Source of the DNA: Neostapfia colusana
Taxonomy: Eukaryota > Streptophyta > Magnoliopsida > Poales > Poaceae
Length of the DNA: 64,000 bases
Assembly: GCA_030760725.1 (NCBI GenBank)
Contig: JASWHV010000004.1
Span: 53,535,136 to 53,599,135 of the forward strand
Direction: 5' to 3'
The position numbers were made by a program, and so were the translations under genes. Positions 11,487 through 22,079 of this stretch are shown one piece after another. Position 1 is the first letter of the stretch. Each line of letters begins with the position of its first letter. The notes beneath the pieces were generated by a model. It had not been told where the DNA came from. It saw only the letters and a program-made list of their open reading frames with translations, and did no database searches.

Positions 11487-11689
11487 ACAGTCAATCCCAC
11501 CGAGTTCCTGCAGATCTACTCCACCTCCATCCTAGCTGCAGGAGGGGATGAGGCCGTCATGGCCAACTACTTCCCCGCGGCCCCGACCGGCACAGCTCGG
11601 TCATGGCTTATGAACCTTCTCCCAAGTTCCATCACATCCTGGGAAGAGTTGTGCTGGAGGTTCATAGCCAACTTTGGGAGTTCGTACAC
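11487..11689 (+). pseudogene. E0 gag, middle fragment
   Basis: Between A and E1 the + strand reads VNPTEFLQIYSTS, then AAGGDEAVMANYFP, then TARSWLMNL and SWEELCWRFIANF. These are the core motifs of the plant retrotransposon gag family (PF03732 type) as found in Tat elements. The reading stops at the TACAC where E1 is inserted and resumes in frame at 15121, so E1 did not delete any target sequence. Upstream it joins the fragment ending at 266 with a 1-bp frameshift. Confidence 0.8.
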
Positions 11690-12084
11690 TGTAACACCTC
11701 AAAATCTGCTAAAGAGGGTAATTTAAAAATTTTTGGACGTATTGCATGTGGTGCAGAAATTCAAATTCAAACTGGAATTCAAATTCAAATCAGAACAGAA
11801 AAGAAAAGGAAAAAGAAAAAGAAAAAGAAAAACCCCACCGGCCAGTGAGGCGAAACCCACCAGCCGGCCCAATTCCCCCGCGCCAGCCCAGACCGCGCGC
11901 CCCATCTCTTCATCTCACTGACATGCGGGACCCGCGTGTCATCTTCTACCTCCCACGCGCGCCAACTGACCGGACTCTTCCCCGCACCGATCGCAACCGA
12001 ACTCTGGAAACCCGCGCCCCCAGCCCGAATTCTGGTCCCGGATGTCTCCAACTCGATCCCAACCGACCGCCGCCCTCCCTCGCC

Positions 12085-12091
12085 TATATAA
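12085..12091 (+). promoter_or_regulatory. E1 TATA box
   Basis: TATATAAACG follows a GC-rich stretch and precedes a C-tract (12107-12121). It is a plausible LTR promoter. Confidence 0.55.
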
Positions 12092-13650
12092 ACGTCGACA
12101 TTGCCCTGTCCCCCCCCCCCCGATCGGCTGTTCTTCGCTCCGGTGAGAACCAAAGTTTCTACAGCTGATATCTTTCAATCCTTGCTCAAATTCCCTGATC
12201 TAACGTGCTGATCACGTTCCACCGCCGCCGGGGAGCCCTGCAGGTGTAGAAACGACGTGTCTTGCGCCCCAACGCTGCCCCCCCGACGTGCACCGAAGAT
12301 CGACGCCGTTGAAGCTCGCCGCCGACCAACTTCTAGGACCTCCGAGTGCTGGAAAACCCCTCGGTGAGCATCCCCTAACCCCCCGCAGCCGATCCATGCA
12401 AAAAGATGCGAGTTCTAACGAGTAGCGGCAAAAGCCGAGGCTGCGCCGGCGAGATCGCCACCCCTGCCGCCGCGCGCACGGGCTGGCTCCGGCCAGGGCG
12501 ACGTGGCCCCTTGAGGGCCGTCTATTTTAAATCGCACGGTAGAATTAAAACCCGCGCATACCGGTTCGGCGATCTAATCTGAGCCGTCTATTTTAAATCG
12601 GACGGTCCACATCAGCCCCGCGTTATAAAGGCCGGGATTCTTATGCGCTACCCCCTGGGGATCTCGGAAAACACGAGCTAGCCCCGGAAATTTCTGATCT
12701 AGCCCCTGGAACTTCAGAAATTCGTGTAAATTCATTTGAAAATCAGTTTTAGCCCCTGGACTTAATAAAAATTAGGAAAACCCCTCTGTTATGTGTAGTT
12801 AGACCCCTGGAAATATATGAAATAATAAATTAGACCCTGCAGTAGTGTGGATTTACCTTTTAGACCCTATATGATATTAAATTCAGAAATTTGAATATGT
12901 GACTGGGATTTAAATTTAAAAGGTAAGGCAAACACATGTACAAATTCAAAATTTAAACTCTCCTAGCACTTGGAAAACTTTAGAATGAGTTAAAAATAGA
13001 TTTTTAGGCTGAAATGAATCTGTCTAATTGATTGTTCACATTTATTAGTTATAGGGACACATTTTTAGGTTAGGAAATAATTCCAAAAATTGGTAAAATA
13101 AATTTAAATTAGTTCACATCAGAGGAGTAGTTCAAAAATATATTATTTAATATTTTAGATCAGAACCTATTCGGTTTAGATAATATGTCCAACTATTTAA
13201 TATTAAAACTCACTTTTAGACATAGAAAATAAATCTGAAAAATATAGGAAAATAGGTATGCATAATTAGAAAATGATAAATGAAGTCTCCAAATCCAAAA
13301 AAACTTCAGTTTAGGATTTGGTAGAAGATCTGAAAACCTATTAGGAGTAGGAAATTATCTTTCATGCAAACTTGGTAGCTAAGAAGTGTATTAATTAAAT
13401 ATAAAGAATTTTTTCAAATTGGAAATCCATATACAGTGTGCAAACAGAAATCTGAATACAAAAGTTAGAAATCATATACACATGTTTAAAAGTGCATGTA
13501 GGCCAAAAATCAATACATATAGAGTAACCACAACACTTAGAAATGTGAATGCCTTTCATAGGTGTGAATGTGTGGTTTGTATGAAGTGAAAGTGTGAACT
13601 ATGTCTTATGGATTGTTGTTTTCTTTTGCTATGTGTATTGGCATGAGTAG

Positions 13651-14873
13651 AACCTGCCCCAGAGCAAGTTCTCCCCTTCCAAGACCAAGACATTCCATTC
13701 CCAGAGCAGCAGGAAGAAGGCAAGTGTCCTTGACCACTTTGATCCTATACTAGGATGTGTAGATAGAATTATTTGCATTGTCAATTGAAACATGAAACCC
13801 ATGCTAGGAAGTTTCCCTAGAATTGCATTACCTTGTTTCCTTGTAGCTTGGGTTGGGATCTATTTTATCATGTCATTTATTTATATTCTTATGCTTAGCC
13901 ATGCTTAGAATGGGATAATTAGGATATGAGATCATCAATTTATTTACCTTACTCTTAAATGAGATGTTATGAGTTATGTAGAGGTAGGGATCAAGGCAAG
14001 TTGGATGATTTGGTTGGTGCTAGGTGCACGAGACTCGGGTTTGTGTTTAGTACTTGCCTGGATCCTAAGGACCGGTTCATGGAGCATGTAACCTGGCTTT
14101 ACTGTGCCAACCACATGCTGAGATGGGGCAGCTTGGCCAATTAATTAGGTGTATCCCCGGCGTAGTATGGGTGTGTTGGATGGTGCGGGGAATAGGTGTC
14201 AGCTGGACTACCATATGAACCGCAAGGCTCAAGAGGGGGGCCACTGCAGCGGGGTTGGAGCCTCTTGTATGCTGTTAGGGGTGAAACCTCAGTGGGCCCA
14301 CGCTCGTCGGGAATCCCTTTGTAAAGGCTTCGTAGTGATCTCCTGGCTACACACCTTGGAAGTGTGAATGTGGTTCGCGGCCACTGGCATAATGGAGGTT
14401 CTTTTAGTCCACCCGGCAACGGGGGATGAAATCACTACATGTGGGTACAGTGGTGCAAACTCTACAGAGTCAAAACTGTCATGACAGCCGTGCTCACAGT
14501 CAAGAGCGGCTTGGACTTATTCATGAATAGAGGATGATGGCTTTGGAAGTTGAAGATGTTAAGCGGGGAGCTTAACATTGGAATTGATGTTATGGTTGTT
14601 TGATTTTGATGATGGGTTGGGAGATTGGGACCATTTCACATGTGTAGTAATGTAGGTGCTTAATAAGCTAAGGTGATAGGTATTAATTGCGTAGTGCTTT
14701 AACCATGAGTTCAACCTCTCCTTGCTCTGGCCATGCATGACATAACTTTCCCACACTTGCTGAGTACCAACGGTACTCAAACTTGCATATTTGTTGGTTT
14801 AAATTGCTGCTCAGGTTAGGGGGATGATGTGGTGTTCAATGACCAAGACTTCGGACCCGAAGAAGGATTCTAG
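13651..14873 (+). other. Candidate spliced small ORF in E1 (exons 13651-13719 and 14815-14873)
   Basis: A 69-nt open block follows a TGAGTAG acceptor-like site and ends at AAG|GCAAGTG. The second block starts after CTGCTCAG (acceptor at 14814). In the conserved phase it meets a TAG at 14817-14819, then stays open in the same frame (motif FNDQDFGPEEGF) to a TAG at 14871-14873. The early stop is probably a decay mutation. The peptide is acidic and Glu/Gln-rich as in the other families. Confidence 0.4.
14761..14779 (+). other. Conserved hairpin upstream of AG acceptor (E1)
   Basis: TGAGTACC pairs with GGTACTCA around a 3-nt loop, 35 nt before the acceptor at 14814. Here the stem is 8 bp, longer than in A, B or D. 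Confidence 0.55.
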
Positions 14874-15120
14874 GTTCATGGAGTCACCCGGGCAACGCCT
14901 GTGATGGAGCCCACAAGATTTATATTCCGCTGCTGTTTTATTTACATGTTATGAACTTATTATCGTCCATCGAGACGTATGCTTTGTAAGACATATTTAT
15001 ATTCGCCACCTGGCTTGTAATAAATGATGCTTCACTATTTGTCATCACATGTATGAGAAAATGATCCTGGCATGCATGTGATATTCACTCGGTTGTTCTT
15101 CGGAGAAACCGGGTGTGACA

Positions 15121-15774
15121 TACACGCGCCTCAGCATCGAGCTTGACCTCTATGCGGTGTGTCAACGTGATGGGGAGTCGCTGCAGTCCTTCATCCAGTG
15201 GTTCTCCCAGGTCAGGTACACCATCCCCGCATCTCCAACGCCTCTGTCGTCGTCGCCTTCCGGCAAGGCGTCCGCGGCAAGAAGATGCTTGAGAAGTTAG
15301 CCACGCACGACATGCAAGACGTCTCCGAGCTCTTCAGCCTAGCCGACAAATGTGCCAGGGTGGTGGAAGGCTGAGACTAGCACTCGCGTCCTGCCTCCGT
15401 GGCAGGGAGTGCTGGAGAGGCTTCTACTCCGTGCAGCAGCAAGAAGAACAAGGCCGGAGGCAGCAAAAAGCCTCTGGCCAGAGCATCCACCGCCGCCCTG
15501 GCCGCGGTCGGTAGGGTCTGAGCCCCACGCTCTGAAAAGCGCCTGCGAGATCAAGAAACTTGTGGAATGCTTCCGTGAGCTGCAACAGCAGCGGCCGCGC
15601 CAAGACGGTGCACCATCCCGCCAGCGGGGGAGGGCAAACAAAAGGCCCAACCTGAGGCCAACGCTGAGCAGTAGATGGAGTATAAAGATGCCCAGAGGGC
15701 ATTGAAAGACGTCTATGGACACTTCGACTTCGATTCATGCGCCGACAGCGAGCGACGCAAGGCGCTCCATGTCT
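15121..15774 (+). pseudogene. E0 gag, C-terminal fragment
   Basis: Gag resumes after E1 with LDLYAVCQRDGESLQSFI. After a 1-bp loss near 15228 it continues in another frame with ISNASVVVAFRQGVRGKKML and DVSELFSLADKCARVVEG. A lysine-rich linker, EIKKLVECFRELQQQRPRQD and ALKDVYGHFDFDS follow, ending about 15774. These are consecutive landmarks of the Tat gag C-terminus and zinc-finger region, out of frame with each other and containing stops. Beyond 15774 the expected protease and RT are missing. Confidence 0.75.
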
Positions 15775-15839
15775 AGCCAGATGTTTCCCCCCTCCGTCGT
15801 GCGACAAAGGAAACACCCTCTTGCACTGGTGTAGGGGGT

Positions 15840-16211
15840 CGAGGCCGCCCTCCCCCAGAACACACCAAGGGCTCACCCGACGTCCAGACATACGATGAAG
15901 CCACGCAACATCAGCTCCTGCGTGAAGAAATCGACCTCGTCGACGAGGCAATTCGGCTAGAGGCTGCTAGAAATGTGCTACACCACATAACGCTCCGGCA
16001 ATGGTACACGCAGAGTAGACAGTCCAAGGTAGGGCCACCCGGTGCCTTGGCAAATCCATTCTCGAGGAGGGTGACAAACCCTCCCGAAGCTGGAAGGGTC
16101 ACTCCCGAACAGCATAAGTATGCCGACCCAGGTGCACCCGCCTAGCCACAGGGGATGGGTACCTCTACCAAGACCACAGGACATAGAACACCTCTATAAG
16201 TTCTACCCTTA
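15840..16211 (+). pseudogene. E0 pol, extreme C-terminus after a large deletion
   Basis: From about 15880 the + strand reads YDEATQHQLLREEIDLVDEA followed by LRQWYTQSRQ. This resembles the helical tail after the integrase core in Tat pol. The end, at about 16179-16211, is DIEHLYKFYP followed by TAG, the usual end of Tat pol. Protease, RT, RNase H and the integrase catalytic core are absent. The element is therefore an internal deletion derivative with several kilobases lost between gag and this point. Confidence 0.6.
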
Positions 16212-16873
16212 GGGCAGTGGTAGGGTATTTTACTTTTTCTCTTTCTTGTAAGGGTGTCATAGTGTCTAGAGATAGCGCTCAGAACAGCTAAGCCCTGGAG
16301 GGGTCCCGCTACCCTTGTTACTCAGGACGGATCGCTGCCTTCTTGCACGGCCAGGTCCCTCCTATCACCTGAAGGAAGTCAGAAATAAGAAAAATTTATC
16401 CTACCATGTGTACCTTATTTACAGTTTGTGCTTCCTCAAGCATATAAACTGTAAACGGCATGTCTGGAGCCTGTCCTACACACTTGTCCTAGGTCCCGTG
16501 CCACTGGAGGGTCTCCTCGCTGAAAGGTTAACGCAAGCGGGAGGTCCAGGGTGTGTAGCCTGCTATGCCTGGTTCCGTACCCATAGTGTGCACATCCTGC
16601 CTCCCCTGCGCTACAAATGAGTACTTGGGGGCCAAAAAGAACATACCTACGGACAAGAGAAGTAACCGAACCCCGGACATTGCCCCTATACTTTTCGTGC
16701 TTTCTTTCCATACCGCTCCGACCAAGGGTTTAAAGTTTACATAAACAACTCAAGACAACATGAGACTTGAAACAAAAAGTCTTCGATAACAGCAAAGCTC
16801 CGGCATAAACATGAGGATACAAGACAAGAGGGAGACCTAAGAGCTATCCGCGCTGGAACCTAGCAGCTACAAG
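16212..16873. other. E0 spacer between pol end and antisense gene
   Basis: This is a non-coding, convergent region between the + strand pol stop and the minus strand antisense gene stop. Short ORFs on both strands lack any recognised motif. I see no PPT here. Confidence 0.5.
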
Positions 16874-19561
16874 TCAGGCGGCATCCTCCATCAAAGACTT
16901 CGCCGCCCCCGACAGCTCTGCAATGTGGCCCTGTACCACAGGTTCCTGGGAGATGTTGGGGTCGCAGCTCCAAAGGCAGGTGAGCACATGCTCTGCCACC
17001 ATCTGAGCCAGAGCTTTGCCTTCGGCCTCCAGATGCTCCCCCACGACATTATCCAGTGTCAGGTGCTTCTGTCCGGCTGAGTCAAGGGCAGGGAGCACCT
17101 GGATCACCTCCTAGACCAGCCCTCCGAGGCGCAAGGGGCTGAAGCTGAAGGGTTCCAGGGCCACCTCTGCGTGGCCGAGGAAGTCCCAGACCTTCTCTGC
17201 CTCAGCGGCATGAGAAGCCCGGAGAACTTCAACCTCCTTGACAGAAGAAGCCAGCTCCCCTGCCGAACTCCTTCTCGCCAGCTCCTGTTCCCGAGCGGCT
17301 AGCCCCTGCTCTAGAGCAACCAGGGCCTGCTCCCTGTTGGCCAGCTGTGCAGCCCGCTCATCCAGGCCAGAGTCCCTAGATGTAGCATAGACCTTCCGGT
17401 CATTGACGCCCTAAATCCACTCCTCCAGGTGCATCTTCTCTGCCTCATAGGCAGCCAGACGCTCTGAGAGCTCCCTCTCCCTTGCCTCCGCCGCCTCCTC
17501 CCGACGAACGAGTGTCTCTCGGAGCTCCGTCAGGGCTGCGAGACGTGCATCAGCGGAGGCATGGAGGCTCTCGGCCTCAGCATGGAGGTTCGCCAATTCC
17601 TTTGGAGGGCTGCAACGGTGGCCTCTGTCTCCTGCAGCACCTCCTCCCGAGCCTCAAGCCGCTCCTCCCAAGCCCAACCTTCACCCTGGCGGACTGGACC
17701 TGCGCCTTCAGCAGGTTCTCCCAGTCCTGGAGGCGCTCCCGCTCAGACCTCAGCTCGGCCCACTCTTGCTGGAGTGCCTCCTGCATCTGGTCCAGACTAG
17801 AGTGGACGGTCCATGCGGAACTGGGGACCGGGACAGCCTTCAGCATCGTCAGGTGAGGTACTGCCTCGACACCCTCTGGCTCTTCGCCGACTGGAGGGGC
17901 TGCCATCATGGCAACATGCGAAGGGAGAGGAGGAGGGCTAGCAGCCCGCCCAGCAGCAGCCGCACTGCTACCAGAGGCGTCCGTGCCTGCCTCTTGGCTG
18001 GCCTTGGGGGCCTGGGTGTCGACATCTGGAGCTGCCTCAGGGACAGGCAGAGGCGCTGCTGCTGATGTTGGAGCTTCACGGGACAGGGAGCTCCGGCTCC
18101 CGGACTGCTGCAGCGGAGGAGGAGCAGAGGTGCTCTGATGACGAGCCTAACAAAAAGAAGCACCAAGCATCAACTACGCCATCCAACGGCTCAGTACACA
18201 GCCCCACGAGGTTAAGCCATACCTATAGGCCTGGAAGTTCCACCCTGCACGGAGCTTCTTGTGCGGGGGGCTCGAGCCACTCGCCGGCGCCGATGTAGGG
18301 TCACCTCCACTGGCTCCGAAGCTGGTGGATCCTCGGGGGTCTTTGTCGACAAAGACACCACATCAGGAGCCTTCCCTGCCGAGGACCTCGACGCCGAAGA
18401 TGCGCCCTGAACTGGGGCGGCCCTCGATTGCTGAGAAGCCGATGATGTTGCTGGGGTCTTCCTTGAAGGTCCAGCAGCACTAGATGCTCTTCCCGTGGCC
18501 GCCGGGACTGCTCCGGCAGTGGCAGCTCCAGAGCTGCCCCAGGCGCCAGTCGCCGAGCCCGGCGCGGGATCACGGGAAGCTTGGGAACCCCTCGCCTGGG
18601 GGCTGGAGACAAAGCTTCCGTCAAGACGGACCAGCTTCCTCTTCGAGGCCCTGCCTGGCTCTGGGGCATCCTTGGGTGGAGAACGGGGGCACGCCGCAGA
18701 CGCAGGCCTCCCTTCCGACTCCCTCCCCCTGCTTGGGAGAGAGTCCGGTGCAGGCCCTGCTTGACCACCGGCGCAGGAGAGCTTCTGCAGCATAACCTCC
18801 AACATCTCCTAATTCAGCGATCATCCTGCTCCGTGCTCCAACCGGGTCATGTCGCCCTCTCCGGTGTACTGCCAAGCTCCCCAAACACGTTGCTGGAGAG
18901 GAGCGATCTGGCGGGAAAGGAAGTCAGCCAGGACCCTCAGTGAGGTCAGGCCTTCCTCCGCCAAGTACCGGATCCTCTCCAGCACCGGCGTGTAGGCGTC
19001 CTGTAGGTTGTGGATCTCATCACCAACGGCCACCTCGGTCATTGGCGGCCCACCCGGCAGCTCCAAGTAGTCGCAGATGTCATTCTGGGCAATCCCCATT
19101 CCTCCCTCCAGTGCTCCCACTTCCCAGTAGTGAAGGGCGCGATGTAGGGCGCGGAGTGCCTCCTCCGGTGCTGGAAGTGATAAGCCCCCAGTTGGGTTGT
19201 GCTTCTTCTGGGGCCCTCGAGGAGAAGAACATACTGAAGAGCCTCGCCGAAGGTTGTACGCACAAGAACATCTCACAGAAGTGGATAAAGACGGCCACTA
19301 GAGCGAGAGCGTGCGGCATAAGGTGCTGCAGCTGGAGCTCATACACCTCTAACAGAGGAGGAAGGACGATGCCAGGAGCACGAACCCGGACAACACATAC
19401 GAGGTGAAGAGTACCACCTCGCCGGGTCGCATGTCGGTCAGCGGGACCTTTCCGTGGAAGATATTTCCGTCGAATGTGGCCGATTGAGAGCTGAAGAGGT
19501 GCCTCAAGATTGTGATGTCGCCATCGCTCCCGAGCCTAGATGAACGGAGGCCTGAAGACAT
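16874..19561 (-). pseudogene. E0 antisense gene (plant gypsy-type transposon domain protein), frameshifted
   Basis: Read on the minus strand, landmarks appear in order but in different frames. MSSGLRSSRLGSDGD is at 19561, then GEVVLFTSYVLSGF and the YELQLQHLMPHALALVAVF region. Then come WEHWREEWG, VLERIRYLAEEGLTSLRVLA, the DFLSRQIAPLQQR segment, a Ser/Pro/Arg-rich linker (about 18200-18800), a coiled-coil stretch rich in Glu, Leu and Arg (17410-17900), and a C-terminal block with VGEHLEAEGKALAQMVAEHV ending at a stop at 16874. This is the protein annotated in grasses as a putative gypsy-type transposon domain (PF04195 type), encoded antisense in Tat elements. Its function is not established. 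Frameshifts near 19349 and 19200, and stops further on, make it a pseudogene. Confidence 0.75.
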
Positions 19562-19670
19562 GGTGACAATGAAAGGTTGTGAGCACTGAGGAGCAGGTGC
19601 TTCGAGCGGGCAGGAGGAAGGCGAAGATTGCAAAAGGCAGAAGGGAACCGTCCTTCTCCGGAATGATTCC

Positions 19671-19677
19671 CTTTATA
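19671..19677 (-). promoter_or_regulatory. TATA box for the E0 antisense gene
   Basis: The minus strand reads TATAAAG 110 bp upstream of the ATG at 19561, leaving an 80-nt leader. This suggests that the antisense gene had its own promoter. Confidence 0.5.
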
Positions 19678-20224
19678 CGTCCGTAAACTCTGGCAGGGCA
19701 ACAGGCACGACGTTTGGGTTTCCATCGCCCCACGCTGGGGGTTACCTGCCTCCCCCAATGATAAGTAGGACCCAGGTCCACCGATCAGACACTGGGGGCA
19801 AGGTGGGTAACTTCTCGGAAACGTTTGGCGGTTCCCGAGAAAAGCATCGCGGTGGAGCTGCAGCGGTCGACCCAAACGCTACCGCAGTAAAAGCCCTGGG
19901 GCAACCCCTCCAGCACGTCACCACGACCCACCAGTCAGGAGCAAGCATGCGTCCACTATGCCGACGATGTGCTGCCACTTCGACTGGTGGATACGCCTAC
20001 TACGCCAGGGACGTGCAGCCTTTTCGTCTCCCAGGTACAACCCCTCATCCACTACACGAAAATCTCACCACCGCTTCAGTTTCCAAAGCACAGGTTCAAA
20101 ACCACCACGCGGGAGAGATGGGGGCCCCACCTGCAGGCTCAATGCCTCCCCGAGATGGCACCGAGGGCCACCGTCAGTATCCTGCAGACCAGGTACCCCG
20201 ATGCAGTGGGTAAAAGACAGTCTG
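19678..20224. other. E0 3' region, nothing recognised
   Basis: This GC-rich region lies upstream of the antisense promoter. G-runs such as CACTGGGGGCAAGG (about 19787) could be a sense-strand PPT, but no LTR partner is in the window to confirm it. Confidence 0.3.
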
Positions 20225-20770
20225 GCCCCGCCTCCCCGCCGAGGTGGGCCCTAGCGTAAACCACGTGCCCATGGCCCCATGGTCAGCCCTAGGGCCGCCA
20301 CGTGCGCATGAGCTACGGAGCCACCACATGCCCATGGCTCTAGCCTGAGGCTCCCCGCTGAGGTGAGGTCCGGGGCTGACACGTGTCCCATGGCTCCGAG
20401 CCGCCTCCATGCTGAGAATAGCTTTGGGGCAAACACGTGCCTTGGGCTCCGGCCCGATTCCTCCCCACCGAAGTGATGTCCAGGGCTGACACGTGTCCCC
20501 TGGCTCCAAGCCGCCTCCCTACTGAGGATAGCTTCAGTGCAGACACGTGCCCATGGCTCCGGCGCGAGCCCCCCCCCCCACCGAGGTGAGGTCCGGGGCT
20601 GCCACGTGTCCCCTGGCTCCGAGCCGCATCCCCGCTGAGGACAGCTTCGGTGCAGACACATGCCCTGGGCTCCAGCCTGAGCCTCCCCCGCCGAGGTGAG
20701 ATCCGGAGCTTCCACGTGTCCCCTGGCACCAAGCCCGTCGATAAGAGCTCCAGAGCCACAACGTGCCGCA
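20225..20770. repeat. CACGTG-rich tandem array in E0 3' region
   Basis: About ten degenerate units of roughly 50-60 bp each contain CACGTG (often ACACGTGT/C), a CCATGGCTCC-like word and a GAGGTGAGGTCCGG-like word. The ORFs seen on the minus strand across it (for example 20251-20891) are repeat artefacts. It resembles the U3 arrays of the chromovirus LTRs in motif, though not base for base. Confidence 0.65.
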
Positions 20771-20818
20771 CGATCTGCCATGGGCCGTGGGTTGACGAAG
20801 TCAAGAAGGAAGTGCGCT

Positions 20819-21768
20819 GTAAAATTTTGCATTCAAGGCTCGCACCTTCCCCAGAAGCATGGCGCACTGCACATGCCTCCATGTGAGTCAATGTGATGAT
20901 TCAAACTTCCCAAAAGTGCTAGCAAGAAATTTAGCACATTCACACTTAGGAAAAATGAGGGGAATTAAAACTTTGAATTATAACGGTGTGAGTCAATGTG
21001 ATGATTCAAACTTCCCTAGAACTTCCAAACATGGAGATCTAAATTCATAATTGAGACTCCATAATCCAAATATTAAGCCTTCCAGATATCAGCTCATTTG
21101 GAGGGGTTTTAATATTTGTTTGGAATTAAAAGAGGAAGCCCTCAAATCTGAATTTAAATTTCAGTTACAAATTCCAGTTTCCTCAACCTGCAAATTTGGT
21201 TTCACAAATGTGTTCCCCACATTTGAATTAGCATCCGTGCCAAAATTCAGATTATTTGAGTTTGGTTTGCTATGTTTTTGAGCAATGGAAGGAGGGAGAT
21301 TCAAATTCAAAGAGCCAAATACATTTCAAATTCCACACCAGAATTAAGTCCATTTGAATTTCAAAAATTCAAACCATAACTTGGTGTGGGAGTATGTCTT
21401 TTAATTGTGAGTAGCTGTGGTAAAATATCTGTGGGAAAAAATGAATAAAAAATGAGAGGGTGGAGCTCACTAGTCAGGCACTCAGTAGAGCAAATCAGAG
21501 TGACTCTCTTCAGCTGGTCGCCGTAAGCACGCCAGCGCCGGCTGCACCCCCCTCCCGATGACCTTCACCATGCCAGCTCCTGCTTCTTCGGTTGCTTGAT
21601 CTTTTCAACACGCCACAGCCACAGCACTGAAGTTCTTCTTTGCTTCTCTTGCTCGCTCGCAGCTCCTCCCATTCTCTTCCACGAAGAACACGCTTCGGTG
21701 CCGCTGTCTCGGTTCCGATCGCCCAGCTCGGTTGTTCCTTGATTGCTCAAGCTTCCAAAGCAAGAAAG
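20819..21768 (+). repeat. G: possible 5' part of an F-like LTR, truncated by C1
   Basis: This AT-rich block has repeated AATTCAAATT-type words, then AGAGGGTGGAGCTCACTAGTCAG, then a GC-rich coding-like leader. That is the same sequence of textures as the first part of the F LTR (58800-59200). It is cut at 21768 by the C1 LTR. The suggested start TGTAAAATTTTGC at 20819 is not verified because no partner LTR or TSD is visible. A 29-bp direct repeat (20883-20911 and 20988-21016) lies inside. No gene is seen. Confidence 0.35.
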
Positions 21769-22079
21769 TGAAAGTGCATCTAGGCTAATTTCCCGTGGGT
21801 TTTGATGATTAATGACAACACTTAAGGGACTAATGAGCATTGCAAGTGTGAGTACAGGTGATTAAGAAATTTACGAAGATGGATACACTCAAAAGGAAAA
21901 GAGGAGAAAAAGACAAATGCACAAGAAGAATAGAATTTAGGGTTTTCAATTCTTTTGTGTTGAGTTTAGCCTTTGAGTATGAGTGTGATCATAGAGTAAA
22001 GTGCTGAGAATCATCTAAGAGCTCATAGTCCGAGTTTAGGCTGAGTGAAGTGAAGATTTGGGATAAGCCCTGGGAATAG

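Larger units (their letters stand above)
11690..15120 (+). mobile_element. E1: solo LTR of a large-LTR gypsy element
   Basis: This 3431-bp unit begins TGTAACACC and ends GGTGTGACA. It is flanked by TACAC at 11685-11689 and 15121-15125. No internal coding region or second LTR is present, so it is a solo LTR left by LTR-LTR recombination. It is colinear with the A/B/D LTRs: a TATA box at 12085, a GC-rich leader, an exon-like block and GC donor, the GACCGGTTCATG region near 14070, the hairpin at 14761 and an AG acceptor. It therefore belongs to the same chromovirus group but to a different family. A direct repeat of GCCGTCTATTTTAAATCG occurs near 12517 and 12585. The middle 12700-13600 is AT-rich with no gene. 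Confidence 0.87.
1..20818 (+). mobile_element. E0: decayed Ty3/gypsy Tat-lineage element, split by A and E1; right end uncertain
   Basis: Pieces of one Tat-type element lie at 1-266, 11487-11689 and 15121 to about 20.8 kb. The first break is element A (267-11486) and the second is solo LTR E1 (11690-15120). Both are flanked by exact 5-bp duplications (ACAGT, TACAC), so the order of events is clear: E0 is the oldest of the three. The visible order is gag, a deletion, the extreme C-terminus of pol, an antisense gene pseudogene and a CACGTG tandem array. That order matches grass Tat elements, which often carry an antisense gene between pol and the 3' LTR. The 5' LTR lies outside the window. I could not identify the 3' LTR or PPT, so the right limit is a guess set by the possible start of LTR G. 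Confidence 0.7.

Noticed and set aside
11690..15120. Full-length element between the E1 ends
   Set aside because: There is no gag-pol, PBS or second LTR. The target duplication flanks a single LTR.
20251..20891. Long minus-strand ORFs (up to 193 codons)
   Set aside because: They translate the CACGTG tandem array in several frames. No domain is seen.
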